Assembly (NCBI GenBank): GCA_944323745.1
Contig: CALUTQ010000001.1
Coordinates: 62,001-126,000 of the forward strand
Direction: 5' to 3'
DNA from: Candidatus Avelusimicrobium pullarium
GTDB lineage: Bacteria; Elusimicrobiota; Elusimicrobia; Elusimicrobiales; Elusimicrobiaceae
Length of the DNA: 64,000 nucleotides
Notes under the pieces: model-generated
The model's input: only the letters and a program-made list of their open reading frames with translations
Database searches by the model: none
What the model was told of the DNA's origin: nothing
Position numbers and translations under genes: made by a program
Part shown: piece by piece, positions 52,354 through 61,134 of the stretch
Layout of the letters: every line of letters begins with the position of its first letter
Numbering within the stretch: position 1 is the first letter of the stretch

Positions 52354-53231
52354 GAACATTTATCATCATTAACCCCGTCAGCGGTGCGCGCCATATGGAA
52401 AGAAAAGAGATGGAACGGGCCGCCTTGATCAATTTCCCCGGAGCCAAAGGCGCGTTTACCCAACGGGCCGGCCACGCCACCGAGCTGGCCGCCCAAGCCG
52501 TAAAAGAAGGATACGACTGCGTCATCGTGGCCGGCGGGGACGGCACCATCAACGAAACCGCCAAAGCACTGGTGGGCACGCAAACGGCCTTGGGCATTGT
52601 GCCCAAAGGATCGGGCAACGGACTGGCCAGAGAACTGGGAATGCCGATGCTGTACGAAGAAGCCTGGGCAATGCTGCAAAAAGCCACGCCCGTGCTGTGC
52701 GATGTGGGCCGGGCCAACGAAGACTATTTTTTTAATTTGGCAGGTGTTGGCATAGAGGCTGAAATTGCCCGTATGTTTGCCGAACACGGCAAAACGGGTT
52801 CCCGCGGCAAATGGCCGTATTTTAAATTGGGGGCCAAAGCCGTGTTTTCTTATCAACCCAAAACCTTGCGCGTGCGTTACAACGGCAAGGACGAAATTTT
52901 AACCCCGCTGACGCTGGTGTTTGCCAACGGCACGCAGTACGGCAGCAATTTTAAAATTGCGCCAAATGCCAGTCTGACGGACGGCAAACTGGATATGGTG
53001 GAAGTGCTGCCCGTCAGCAAATTTAAACTGGCTTTGGCCGCACCGACGTTTTTTAGCAAAACTTTCCGTCCCTTTGAAGTAACCCGCACCCAAAAAACGG
53101 CAGAAGCCGTCATCAATTACGAAGGGGAAATTGTCTATCACTTGGACGGCGAACCGAAGGTAACGCAAAACGAACTGAAAATTTCGCTTTTGCCCAAAGC
53201 CTTAAAACTGTTAATTCCCCCCGCATATTAA
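52350..53231 (+). CDS. Diacylglycerol/lipid kinase (DagK/YegS family)
   Basis: Lipid kinase of 293 residues. IIINPVSGARH near 5 is the nucleotide-binding start, VAGGDGTINETAKAL near 60 is the catalytic GGDGT loop, and GSGNGLARELGMP near 89 follows as usual. The C-terminal beta-sandwich has DGKLDMVEVLP near 211. It likely phosphorylates diacylglycerol or a related lipid. Translationally coupled to the membrane protein upstream; the nuclease gene starts one base after its stop. Confidence 0.92.
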   Translation: MRTFIIINPVSGARHMERKEMERAALINFPGAKGAFTQRAGHATELAAQAVKEGYDCVIVAGGDGTINETAKALVGTQTALGIVPKGSGNGLARELGMPMLYEEAWAMLQKATPVLCDVGRANEDYFFNLAGVGIEAEIARMFAEHGKTGSRGKWPYFKLGAKAVFSYQPKTLRVRYNGKDEILTPLTLVFANGTQYGSNFKIAPNASLTDGKLDMVEVLPVSKFKLALAAPTFFSKTFRPFEVTRTQKTAEAVINYEGEIVYHLDGEPKVTQNELKISLLPKALKLLIPPAY

Positions 53232-53232
53232 T

Positions 53233-53721
53233 ATGGCACGGCGCAAACGCTACAGCAAGAAACAGATTAAGTTTTGGGCAGCCGTTGTGGCGGCGGCCCT
53301 GCTGGCTGTTTTGCAGCAAACAGGCAAACCGGCGGACGATGCGCAGGCTATGCCCGATGCACAGGCACTGCAAAACGTGGATATTGCTTCCGTATATGAC
53401 GGGGACACGTTTAAAATAAATTTAAACTGTTCCCTTGCCGTGTATTGCCAAAAAGTGCCCGTGCGCGTGCGCGGGGTGGACTGCCCCGAAATAAAAGGCA
53501 AAACCAAGCGCGAAAAAGCCCTGGCCCAAAAGGCCAAGGCTTTCACGAAAAATTTTCTGCGCCGAACCCCCGTATCCCTCTCCGACTGCGGGCGGGATAA
53601 ATATTTCCGTCTGCTTTGCAACGTAACCAACGGCGACGGTCAAAATCTGGCCCGCGAGCTGATTAAAAACGATTTGGGCTACGCCTACGACGGCGGGAAG
53701 AAATCTAACCGATACCAATAA
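53233..53721 (+). CDS. Thermonuclease-family (SNase-like) nuclease, exported or membrane-anchored
   Basis: Staphylococcal-nuclease-like protein of 162 residues. One N-terminal hydrophobic segment (about 13-30) after a basic start directs export or anchoring. The SNase core is recognisable: VYDGDTFKI near 55, RVRGVDCPEIKG near 76 with the Arg and Glu of the active site, and CGRDKYFRLLCNV near 117 with the second Arg. Four or more Cys could form disulfides. It likely cuts extracellular or periplasmic DNA/RNA, but its place at the end of a lipid-kinase cluster gives no further hint. Confidence 0.88.
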   Translation: MARRKRYSKKQIKFWAAVVAAALLAVLQQTGKPADDAQAMPDAQALQNVDIASVYDGDTFKINLNCSLAVYCQKVPVRVRGVDCPEIKGKTKREKALAQKAKAFTKNFLRRTPVSLSDCGRDKYFRLLCNVTNGDGQNLARELIKNDLGYAYDGGKKSNRYQ

Positions 53722-53765
53722 CTGTCCCAAAGTTCCGCATTCCCAGCAAAACCTGTCTAAACGCC

Positions 53766-54368
53766 CTAAAAACTGTATCCGGGAAAACCGTTCGGATGAT
53801 AAGGGGCGGTGGTAGTGCCACCTGTCCAGCTTTTGCATATTCTGTCCATCAGTCCGCCCGAATGATTCGAAAAACGAAGACAAGCCCTCATCCCGGGAGC
53901 ATAATTCCAAAAATTATTATCGTGCCCACTTACTTTATCATACATAACATAATACATACCAAAAGGCTCGTTCCCTTCATTTCCGCGCATTACCCCAACT
54001 GCGTTCCGCTGGATAAACACACGCCACCCGCCATCATACACATAGCCGTCTGCTGCGCCCAAGAAAGGCACACTGCTGCTGCGGGTTCCTCCGGCCGGCA
54101 GCTGAATATCCAATTCATCCAAAGAGGTAGCATACTCCCCGTTAGCCATATAGTAAATTTCTTGTGCTTTTTTAAGCCCATCCACCACCGGCACATAGCT
54201 CGCGAAGCGCGACTTCCATACAACAAGTTGGTACTGAGGCAAAGCAATAGCAGCCAATATACCAATAATCAGCACCACCACCAAAAGTTCAATAAGCGTA
54301 AAACCGTTGAGACGCATACCGTCCTCAATCTGTTTATGACAAGAGCTTTTTGCAATATATTGACTCAT
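53766..54368 (-). CDS. Type IV pilin-like protein (pilin 5)
   Basis: Prepilin of 200 residues. The leader is long (MSQYIAKSSCHKQIEDGMRLNG), then G-less processing at NG|FTLIELL and VVVLIIGILAAIALPQYQLV. The globular part ends with Cys-x14-Cys (ACLRFSNHSGGLMDRIC). Unlike the other four, it has an ordinary GGAG ribosome binding site eight bases before the ATG and lacks the palindrome and T-tract. I therefore use the ATG at 54368; an upstream in-frame start is not supported. Confidence 0.91.
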   Translation of the reverse strand: MSQYIAKSSCHKQIEDGMRLNGFTLIELLVVVLIIGILAAIALPQYQLVVWKSRFASYVPVVDGLKKAQEIYYMANGEYATSLDELDIQLPAGGTRSSSVPFLGAADGYVYDGGWRVFIQRNAVGVMRGNEGNEPFGMYYVMYDKVSGHDNNFWNYAPGMRACLRFSNHSGGLMDRICKSWTGGTTTAPYHPNGFPGYSF

Positions 54369-54396
54369 AAAAAAATCTCCTTTTATGTACAAAGTA

Positions 54397-54945
54397 TTAT
54401 GTCCCCTGATAAAAACTGCGGTACATCAAAAGACCGATTATCGTTTTGGCGTCCTGTATTTTGCCTTTTGCTATCATTTCATACACTTTGGCCAAAGGGA
54501 ATTTTTTGACGTTTAAAAATTCGTCTTCATCGGGGCAGTCTTTGCCGCGCTTTAGCCCGCGGGCCAAATAAATGTGCAAAAACTCCGTGGAAAAAGCATT
54601 GCTGGGGTTAAACACGGTCATTTTAGTCCATTTGGCCGCGTGCAGGCCCGTTTCTTGGGCCAGTTCGGCCTTGGCGCAGGAAAGAGGCGTTTGACCTTCT
54701 TCGCGCTTGCCGGCGGGAATTTCCCACGTTACTCTGCCAATGGGGTAGCGGTATTGCTGCACCAAATACACTTCGCCTTCTTCGGTCAGCGGCACAATGG
54801 CGCTGGCGCCGCGGTGGGCCAAATAGACGCGGGTGGTTTCGCGGCCGTTAATCAGGCGCACGATGTCTTTGTTAAAACCGACCACGCCCTTATACAAGGT
54901 CTGGCCGGACACTTTGGTTTCTTTTAATTTACTATAATGGGACAT
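54397..54945 (-). CDS. Nudix hydrolase, ADP-ribose pyrophosphatase-like
   Basis: A 182-residue Nudix protein of the ADPRase branch (YRYPIGRVTWEIPAGK before the box, as in NudF). The Nudix box (from about residue 79) is unusual: the consensus first Glu is Gln, the Arg of the RE pair is Ala and the first Glu of the EE pair is Gln, giving AELAQETG. The remaining two Glu could still bind metal, but activity may be low or altered. It is divergent from dnaE, with only 39 bases between the start codons. Confidence 0.86.
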   Translation of the reverse strand: MSHYSKLKETKVSGQTLYKGVVGFNKDIVRLINGRETTRVYLAHRGASAIVPLTEEGEVYLVQQYRYPIGRVTWEIPAGKREEGQTPLSCAKAELAQETGLHAAKWTKMTVFNPSNAFSTEFLHIYLARGLKRGKDCPDEDEFLNVKKFPLAKVYEMIAKGKIQDAKTIIGLLMYRSFYQGT

Positions 54946-54955
54946 ATCACTATCT

Positions 54956-54961
54956 TATAAT
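54956..54961 (+). promoter_or_regulatory. -10 box of dnaE in a compact divergent promoter region
   Basis: TATAAT 23 bases before the dnaE ATG. On the other strand TATTAT-like sequences overlap it and would serve the Nudix gene, so the two promoters probably compete. Confidence 0.45.
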
Positions 54962-54984
54962 ATTTAACCCCAACCGGCGGTCGT

Positions 54985-57900
54985 ATGAAAGAATTTGTAC
55001 ATTTACACAACCATTCGGAATATTCGCTTTTGGACGGTATGCTGCGCATATCCGAAAACCACAAACCTTCGCGCTTTTTGCGCGGTTTGGCCGAAAGCGG
55101 CGTAAAAGCAATGGCATTGACCGACCACGGCAACCTTTACGGCGCGCTGGACTTTTACGACTCGGCCCGTGCCGCCGGTTTAAAGCCTATTGTCGGGTGT
55201 GAAATGTACATCACCGAAGGGAAATATACCGATAAAAGCAAAGCCCGCACCGGTCACCTGACGCTTTTGGCCAAAAATCACCAAGGCTACCTCAATTTAA
55301 TGCAGCTTAACTCTTTGGCTTGGGTGGACGGGTATTATTATCACCCGCGTATAGACAAAGAACTGTTGGCAAAATATTCCGACGGGCTGATTGCCCTTTC
55401 GGGCTGTTTAAAGGGGTTCCTTTCCCAATACGCGCTGGAAGCCCCGTTTGAAAAAGTCTGCGCGCTGGCCCAGGAATATGCCGATATTATGGGCAAAGAC
55501 AACTATTACATAGAACTGATGGACCACGGCATACACGAAGAACAGCAGGCCCTGCCTATTTTAAAAGAAGTCGCCAAAAAACTGGGCCTGAAAACCGTGG
55601 CCACCAACGACTGCCACTACGAAAAAAAAGAAGATTGGGAAGCGCACGACGTAAACCTTTGCATTTCCACGGGCAAAACCTTGGACGATCCGCGCCGCCT
55701 GAAAATGACAACGCACGAGCTGTATTTTAAATCACCCGATGAAATGTATGAACTGTTTGCCCACACGCCCGAAGCGTTGGCCACCACGCTGGAAATTGCC
55801 GAAAAGTGCAATTTGGAGTTTCCCAAACACGGGTTTATTTTGCCCAATTTTGACATCCCTCCGCAGTACCCCAACTCGGCCGAGTATTTTAAAGCGCTCT
55901 GCCGCGAAGGCTTAAACAAAAAAATGCACGGCAATGTGCCGCCGGAATATTCCAAACAGTTGGAATATGAGTTTGAAGTCATTATTTCTATGGGGTTTGA
56001 CTGTTACTTTTTAATCGTGCAGGACTTTATCCGCTGGGCCCGTCAGAACGGCATCCCCATTGGCCCCGGCCGTGGCAGCGGCGCGGGCAGTCTGGTGGCA
56101 TACAGTTTGGACATTACGCGCATAGACCCCATCAAAAGCAAACTGCTTTTTGAACGCTTTTTGAACCCCGACCGCGTCAGTATGCCGGACTTGGATATTG
56201 ATATGTCCGATACGGGGCGCGAACGCGTCATTGACTACGTGCGCCATAAATACGGGGCCGACAAAGTGGCCCAAATTATCACTTTCGGCACAATGAAAGC
56301 CAAACTGGCCATACGCGACGTGGCCCGCGTAATGGGCATCAGCGTTACCGAAACCAACCGCGTAGCCAAAATGATTCCCAACGACCCCAAAATTACGCTC
56401 GACGCCGCACGGGAAAACATTCAGGAACTGAGAAACGAAATAGAAAACAATCCCACTTCCAAGCGCCTGTTTGAAATGGCCCGCAAAATTGAAGGCCTCA
56501 AACGCCACACCGGCATTCACGCCGCCGGCGTGCTGATTACCAAAGAGGCCGTCTCCCACTATGTGCCGCTGGCGCGCAGCTCGCGCGACGACATTACCAC
56601 CCAGTTTGAAGGGGAGCCGTGTTCCAACTTGGGGCTTTTGAAAATGGACTTTTTGGGGCTGCGCACCCTGACGGTTATTGATAATGCGGAAAAACTGATC
56701 CGTCAGCGCCACGACCCTAATTTTGACATTAACAACATTCCGCTGGACGACAAAAAAACCTACGATTTGCTCTGCGCCTGCCAAACGCTGGGGGTGTTCC
56801 AATTGGAAAGCGGCGGTATGCGCGACCTGATTAAAAAACTGCAGCCCACCCAATTCGGCGACGTGTCGGCCTTGGTGGCTTTATACCGCCCGGGCCCGAT
56901 GGAATCGGGTATGATGGATATGTTCGTGCGGCGCAAAAACGGACAGGAAAAAATTACCTACGAAACCCCGCTCTTGGAAGACGTGCTTAAAGACACCTAC
57001 GGCTGTATGGTTTATCAAGAGCAAATTATGCAAATTTCCAAAACGCTGGGCGGCTTTACCCCCGGCGAGGCCGACACCCTGCGCAAAGCAATGGGTAAAA
57101 AGAAATTGGACGTAATGGAGAAATTCGGCAAAAAATTTATTGAAGGCGCCAAAGCGCATCACATTTCCGAAAAAACGGCCACCCATATTTACGAGCAAAT
57201 GAAAGCCTTTGCCGGATACGGTTTTAACAAATCACACTCCTATGCGTACGCGCTGGTATCCTATCAAACGGCGTATTTAAAGGCCAATTATCCCATTGAA
57301 TTTATGTGCGCGGCGCTGACCAACGAAATCGGCCACAATGCCATCGGCGCCGACGATAAAGAAAACAAAATAGCCACGTATCTGGAAGAAGCCAAAAAAA
57401 TGGGCTTTGGCATTCTGCCGCCGGACATTAACAAAAGCCAGCCGGAATTTTCCGTAGAAGAAAAAGACGGCAAACAGTATATCCGCTACGCGCTGGAAGC
57501 AGTTAAAAACGCAGGGGAAGAAGGCTGCATTTCCATCGCCACGGAAGCAGCCAAAAAGCCGTTTACCTCGATGGAAGATTTATGCGCCCGCATTGATTTG
57601 TTTCAGGCCAACAAAAAAACAATAGAAAGTCTGGTCAAAGCCGGCGCGATGGACGGCTTTATGCCCGATGCCGAACCGAAGCTGGCCCGCGCCACCCTGC
57701 TTAGCCAAATTGACGAAGCGGTGGACACCGCCCATCTGATTGCCAAAGAAAAAGAAAACTGCACCGTCAGTTTGTTCGGAGACGATTTTTCCGCCACGAT
57801 GAGTTTTAAAAAGAAGGCCGACCCTAAACCGGTCGCGCCGCTGACGCAAAACGAGCTGATGAGTTTTGAAAAAGAAGTAATGGGCATTTATTTCAGCGGG

Positions 57901-58482
57901 CACCCCATCGCGCGTTATCAAAACTATTTATCCCGTCTAAACTGTGTGTCCATTAAAGACATTTTGGACGGCAAAGCGTCCGGCCATTTAAACGTTATCG
58001 GCATTGTAACGCGTCTTAAAAAACGCCAGAATAAACGTAAAGAAGAATGGGCTCAGTTTGTAATAGAGGACTGCACCGGCTCCATTATGGTAAACGCTTT
58101 TTCGCGCGCGTGGGCCAATGTGGGGCATAAAGTGGCACCAAACGCCATTCTGTTTTTCTCCGGCGAGGTCAAAGTGGATGACGAAAGCGCCCGCGTAGAA
58201 ATCAACCTGCAAGACGTTGCCGGCGTGCCGGAGCTGATTGGCAATATTGCCAAAAAGCTGACCATACGCCTGACGCCCGATTATTCGCAAGAAAATTTAC
58301 AGCGCCTTAAAATACTGCTTGACGCCGCCAAAGGCGTAACAAAAGTATATTTGGAAATTCCTTCCAAGGCCGACCCTTCCAAACTGCACGTCATCCGCAC
58401 CGGCAAGTCCATTATGATACACCGCGCCCTGCTGGAACACTTGGAAAACACGTTAGGCAACGATGCCTGGCGCTTTGAATAA
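54985..58482 (+). CDS. dnaE: DNA polymerase III alpha subunit
   Basis: Replicative polymerase of 1165 residues, DnaE1 type. The PHP domain begins with VHLHNHSEYSLLDG at 4 and has TDHGN near 47. The palm carries the catalytic Asp motif PDLDIDMSD near 395, and GPGRGSGAGS near 362 is the finger/palm loop. Helix-hairpin-helix and an OB-fold near 1005 (VIGIVTRLKKRQNKRKEEW) follow. No 3'-5' exonuclease domain is fused. A clear Shine-Dalgarno sequence is not seen; GGCGGT is the only candidate. Confidence 0.97.
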   Translation: MKEFVHLHNHSEYSLLDGMLRISENHKPSRFLRGLAESGVKAMALTDHGNLYGALDFYDSARAAGLKPIVGCEMYITEGKYTDKSKARTGHLTLLAKNHQGYLNLMQLNSLAWVDGYYYHPRIDKELLAKYSDGLIALSGCLKGFLSQYALEAPFEKVCALAQEYADIMGKDNYYIELMDHGIHEEQQALPILKEVAKKLGLKTVATNDCHYEKKEDWEAHDVNLCISTGKTLDDPRRLKMTTHELYFKSPDEMYELFAHTPEALATTLEIAEKCNLEFPKHGFILPNFDIPPQYPNSAEYFKALCREGLNKKMHGNVPPEYSKQLEYEFEVIISMGFDCYFLIVQDFIRWARQNGIPIGPGRGSGAGSLVAYSLDITRIDPIKSKLLFERFLNPDRVSMPDLDIDMSDTGRERVIDYVRHKYGADKVAQIITFGTMKAKLAIRDVARVMGISVTETNRVAKMIPNDPKITLDAARENIQELRNEIENNPTSKRLFEMARKIEGLKRHTGIHAAGVLITKEAVSHYVPLARSSRDDITTQFEGEPCSNLGLLKMDFLGLRTLTVIDNAEKLIRQRHDPNFDINNIPLDDKKTYDLLCACQTLGVFQLESGGMRDLIKKLQPTQFGDVSALVALYRPGPMESGMMDMFVRRKNGQEKITYETPLLEDVLKDTYGCMVYQEQIMQISKTLGGFTPGEADTLRKAMGKKKLDVMEKFGKKFIEGAKAHHISEKTATHIYEQMKAFAGYGFNKSHSYAYALVSYQTAYLKANYPIEFMCAALTNEIGHNAIGADDKENKIATYLEEAKKMGFGILPPDINKSQPEFSVEEKDGKQYIRYALEAVKNAGEEGCISIATEAAKKPFTSMEDLCARIDLFQANKKTIESLVKAGAMDGFMPDAEPKLARATLLSQIDEAVDTAHLIAKEKENCTVSLFGDDFSATMSFKKKADPKPVAPLTQNELMSFEKEVMGIYFSGHPIARYQNYLSRLNCVSIKDILDGKASGHLNVIGIVTRLKKRQNKRKEEWAQFVIEDCTGSIMVNAFSRAWANVGHKVAPNAILFFSGEVKVDDESARVEINLQDVAGVPELIGNIAKKLTIRLTPDYSQENLQRLKILLDAAKGVTKVYLEIPSKADPSKLHVIRTGKSIMIHRALLEHLENTLGNDAWRFE

Positions 58483-58501
58483 CATCTGCCGCTTTATACA
58501 G

Positions 58502-58532
58502 AAACCTGCCTGTTGTAAAAGGCGGGTTTTTT
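58502..58532 (+). terminator. Terminator of dnaE
   Basis: AAACCTGCC / GGCGGGTTT stem with one G-U pair, then a T6 run. Confidence 0.83.
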
Positions 58533-58616
58533 GTTCGTCTGCGGCACGCAACCTGCAAAAACACGGCGCAGCCGCGCCGCCCGTTTGCGTGTATTTTCCG
58601 CCTTCTTTTAAAGAGG

Positions 58617-58664
58617 TATAATATACATATAAGCCCCGCACCGGAAATACGGAGCGGGGTTTTT
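58617..58664 (+). promoter_or_regulatory. Promoter and leader hairpin of the SemiSWEET-like gene
   Basis: TATAAT (58617-58622) is followed within ten bases by a hairpin (CCCCGC / GCGGGG with an inner CCG / CGG, 58631-58662) and a T5 run. The GGAG ribosome binding site and ATG come directly after. It reads as a terminator inside a 5' leader, so it may be an attenuator. Confidence 0.5.
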
Positions 58665-58675
58665 GGAGAATAAAA

Positions 58676-58972
58676 ATGAGTATTTTTGAAGCGCTGATGA
58701 TGCTGGGTTTTGGTTTGGCTTGGCCCTGCAACATCTATAAATCTATCAAAACCAAAACGGCCGCAGGCAAAAGCTTTGCCTTTATGATTACCATTGAACT
58801 GGCCTATCTGTGCGGCGTAATTCACAAAGTGTTTTATAATTATGACGCCGTCATTTGGCTGTATGTGGCCAACTTTGTAATGGTGTTTATTGACTTAATG
58901 CTGATGATCCGCAACCGCAAGCTGGACTTGGCCCGCGCCCAGAAAAAACAGCCGCGCGTGCAGGAAGCCTGA
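58676..58972 (+). CDS. SemiSWEET/PQ-loop-like small membrane protein
   Basis: A 98-residue protein with three membrane helices (about 5-22, 38-56, 62-80), matching half of a SWEET or PQ-loop transporter in size and topology. The helix-1 Pro motif is WPCNIYKSIKTKTAAGKS, where PC stands for the usual PQ. SemiSWEETs work as dimers moving sugars down a gradient; PQ-loop proteins carry other small molecules. Assignment rests on this motif and topology. GGAG precedes the ATG. Confidence 0.7.
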   Translation: MSIFEALMMLGFGLAWPCNIYKSIKTKTAAGKSFAFMITIELAYLCGVIHKVFYNYDAVIWLYVANFVMVFIDLMLMIRNRKLDLARAQKKQPRVQEA

Positions 58973-59024
58973 TTGCCGCGGCCCGTACGGCCGCCTAAAA
59001 CGGTTTTCAATCGGGGCGGTTATT

Positions 59025-59033
59025 TGTTATAAT
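59025..59033 (+). promoter_or_regulatory. Extended -10 promoter of tRNA-Val
   Basis: TGT-TATAAT, 25 bases before the mature tRNA 5' end. Confidence 0.6.
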
Positions 59034-59057
59034 AAACAAGTACTTAACCCATTTTAA

Positions 59058-59129
59058 GCCCAGTTGGCGCAGGGGTAGCGCGTTCCCTTGACATGGGAAA
59101 GGTCATAGGTTCAAATCCTATACTGGGCA
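59058..59129 (+). tRNA. tRNA-Val (GAC anticodon)
   Basis: The acceptor arms GCCCAGT / ACTGGGC pair. The anticodon stem TTCCC / GGGAA encloses TTGACAT with anticodon GAC. The T-arm has GGTTCAAATCC. CCA is not encoded. Confidence 0.95.
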
Positions 59130-59138
59130 TATTTTTAG

Positions 59139-59163
59139 ACGACAGTGTAGTAAAAACTGTCGT
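59139..59163 (+). other. Hairpin downstream of tRNA-Val
   Basis: ACGACAGT / ACTGTCGT (8 bp, nine-base loop) between the tRNA and its terminator; perhaps a 3'-trailer processing element. Confidence 0.4.
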
Positions 59164-59170
59164 TAATTTT

Positions 59171-59195
59171 AAACCACCCGAAAGGGTGGTTTTTT
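59171..59195 (+). terminator. Terminator of tRNA-Val
   Basis: AAACCACCC / GGGTGGTTT with a GAAA loop and T-run. Confidence 0.88.
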
Positions 59196-59270
59196 ATTTC
59201 CGCCTGTTTTCCATTCCGTCCCAAAAGCCGCCTCACGCCTTTTCGTACGCGTGCGGGCATAAGGTAAGTT

Positions 59271-59279
59271 TGGTATAAT
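59271..59279 (+). promoter_or_regulatory. Extended -10 promoter of the PPi-phosphofructokinase gene
   Basis: TGG-TATAAT 36 bases before the ATG; AGGAG lies between them. Confidence 0.55.
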
Positions 59280-59315
59280 TTAAGTAGGATTTTCTATTCT
59301 TCAGGAGATGAAAAT

Positions 59316-61004
59316 ATGCCTAAAAACTGCAAGACGTCCAACTGTTCTCAACTCCAGCAACACCGCTGCAAATACAAACCGGTATTGCCGGAAATCTTAA
59401 AAAAAGGGCCCTGCTTTGTAAAAATTAAAACCGGCAAAGCCACCCAAAGCGTTGCCGACCAGGCTACCGTCAAAAAGATGTTCCCTAACACCTACGGTAT
59501 GCCCGAAGTTACTTTTATCAAAGGCTCCAACCCGGCCATCGGCAAAAAAGCCGTTAAAGCCGCCGTGGTGCTTTCCGGCGGGCAAGCCCCCGGCGGGCAT
59601 AACGTGATTGCCGGCTTGTTAGACGGCCTGAAAAAAGCCAACCCCAAGAACAAACTGTACGGTTTTTTAGGCGGCCCCAGCGGTATTTTGGAAGGTAATT
59701 GGAAAGAAATTACCCCCAAACTGATGGAAGGCTACCGCAACACCGGCGGGTTTGACCTTATCCAGTCCGGCCGCACCAAAATTGAAACCGACGAACAATT
59801 GGCCACTGCCTTGGCTAACCTGAAGAAAAACAAAGTAAACGCGCTGATTATCGTCGGCGGGGATGACTCCAACACCAATGCCGGCGTACTGGCCGAATAT
59901 TTCAAACAGCAAGGGGCCGACATTTGCGTTATCGGTGTGCCCAAGACGATTGACGGCGACCTCAAAAACGATAAAATTGAAACCTCTTTCGGTTTTGACA
60001 CCGCCACCAAAATCTATGCCGAAATGGTGGGCAATATCTGCCGCGACGTCAACTCCGCCCGCAAATACTGGCACTTTGTGCGTCTGATGGGGCGCAGTGC
60101 TTCGCACATCACGCTGGAAGTGGCGCATAAAACGCACCCCAACGTAACGCTCATCGGCGAAGAAGTGCAAGCCAAAAAAATGACGCTCAAGCAAATCATT
60201 GACTATCTGGCCGGCATTATTGCCGCCCGCGCCAAAGAAGGCAAAAACTTCGGCGTGGTGCTGGTGCCGGAAGGCTTGATTGAATTTATTCCGGAAATGA
60301 AAGCCCTCATTTCCGCCTTAAACGACTTGCTGGCCGACTACGAAGCCGACTTGGCCAAAATGGACACCGTGGCCGAAAAGAAAGCCTTCATCATTTCCAA
60401 GCTGCCGGCCAAACTGGCCGATTTGATGAAATCGCTGCCGGAAGGCATTGCCGCCCAGCTGATGCTGGACCGCGATCCGCACGGCAACGTGCAGGTATCT
60501 TTGATTGAAACCGAAAAACTGCTGGTGGAAATGCTGCGCACCAAACTGGCCGAAATGAAGAAAGCCGGCAAATACAACGGCAAATTTTCCGCCATTATGC
60601 ATTTCTTCGGTTACGAAGGCCGCTGCGGCGTGCCCTCTACCTTTGACGCCAACTACACCTATGCGTTGGGTTACAATGCCGCGGCTTTGGCTCTAAACGG
60701 CTGCAGCGGGTACTTGTCTTCCGTACGCAAACTGGTGCGCAACCCCCAAAAATGGGAATGCGGCGGCGTGCCTTTGACGATGATGATGAACATTGAACGC
60801 CGCAAAGGCAAAGAAAAACCGGTCATCCGCAAAGCCTTGGTGGAACTGGACGGCGAACCGTTTAAACAGTTTGCCAAACAGCGCCAAGCGTGGGCTATAG
60901 GCGAATGCTATATGTTCCCCGGCCCTATCCAATATTTCGGCCCGGCCGACGTAACGGATATGATTACCTACACGCTTACGTTTGAAAGAGGCGCTAAAAA
61001 ATAA
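59316..61004 (+). CDS. pfp: Diphosphate-dependent 6-phosphofructokinase
   Basis: Phosphofructokinase that uses pyrophosphate rather than ATP, so glycolysis is reversible and saves ATP. At 562 residues it belongs to the long PPi-PFK clade. LSGGQAPGGHN near 87 is the PPi-binding start. GGDDSNTNA near 185 carries the Asp that marks PPi specificity (ATP enzymes have GGDGS). PKTIDGDLKN near 210 and LMGRSASHITLE near 257 bind the sugar phosphate. The N-terminus is Cys/Lys-rich. AGGAG precedes the ATG. Confidence 0.95.
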   Translation: MPKNCKTSNCSQLQQHRCKYKPVLPEILKKGPCFVKIKTGKATQSVADQATVKKMFPNTYGMPEVTFIKGSNPAIGKKAVKAAVVLSGGQAPGGHNVIAGLLDGLKKANPKNKLYGFLGGPSGILEGNWKEITPKLMEGYRNTGGFDLIQSGRTKIETDEQLATALANLKKNKVNALIIVGGDDSNTNAGVLAEYFKQQGADICVIGVPKTIDGDLKNDKIETSFGFDTATKIYAEMVGNICRDVNSARKYWHFVRLMGRSASHITLEVAHKTHPNVTLIGEEVQAKKMTLKQIIDYLAGIIAARAKEGKNFGVVLVPEGLIEFIPEMKALISALNDLLADYEADLAKMDTVAEKKAFIISKLPAKLADLMKSLPEGIAAQLMLDRDPHGNVQVSLIETEKLLVEMLRTKLAEMKKAGKYNGKFSAIMHFFGYEGRCGVPSTFDANYTYALGYNAAALALNGCSGYLSSVRKLVRNPQKWECGGVPLTMMMNIERRKGKEKPVIRKALVELDGEPFKQFAKQRQAWAIGECYMFPGPIQYFGPADVTDMITYTLTFERGAKK

Positions 61005-61020
61005 GTTATTTTAACACCCC

Positions 61021-61049
61021 AAACCCGCGGCGCAAACCGCGGGTTTTTT
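61021..61049 (+). terminator. Terminator of the PPi-PFK gene
   Basis: AAACCCGCGG / CCGCGGGTTT stem with a six-base loop and T6. Confidence 0.9.
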
Positions 61050-61134
61050 ATGCCGTTTTTCTTCGTTGACAGGCCCCGAGCAAAGTGTTAGTATAAAATT
61101 ATCGACGTACAAAGCCGTATAAACGGGAGAAAGT

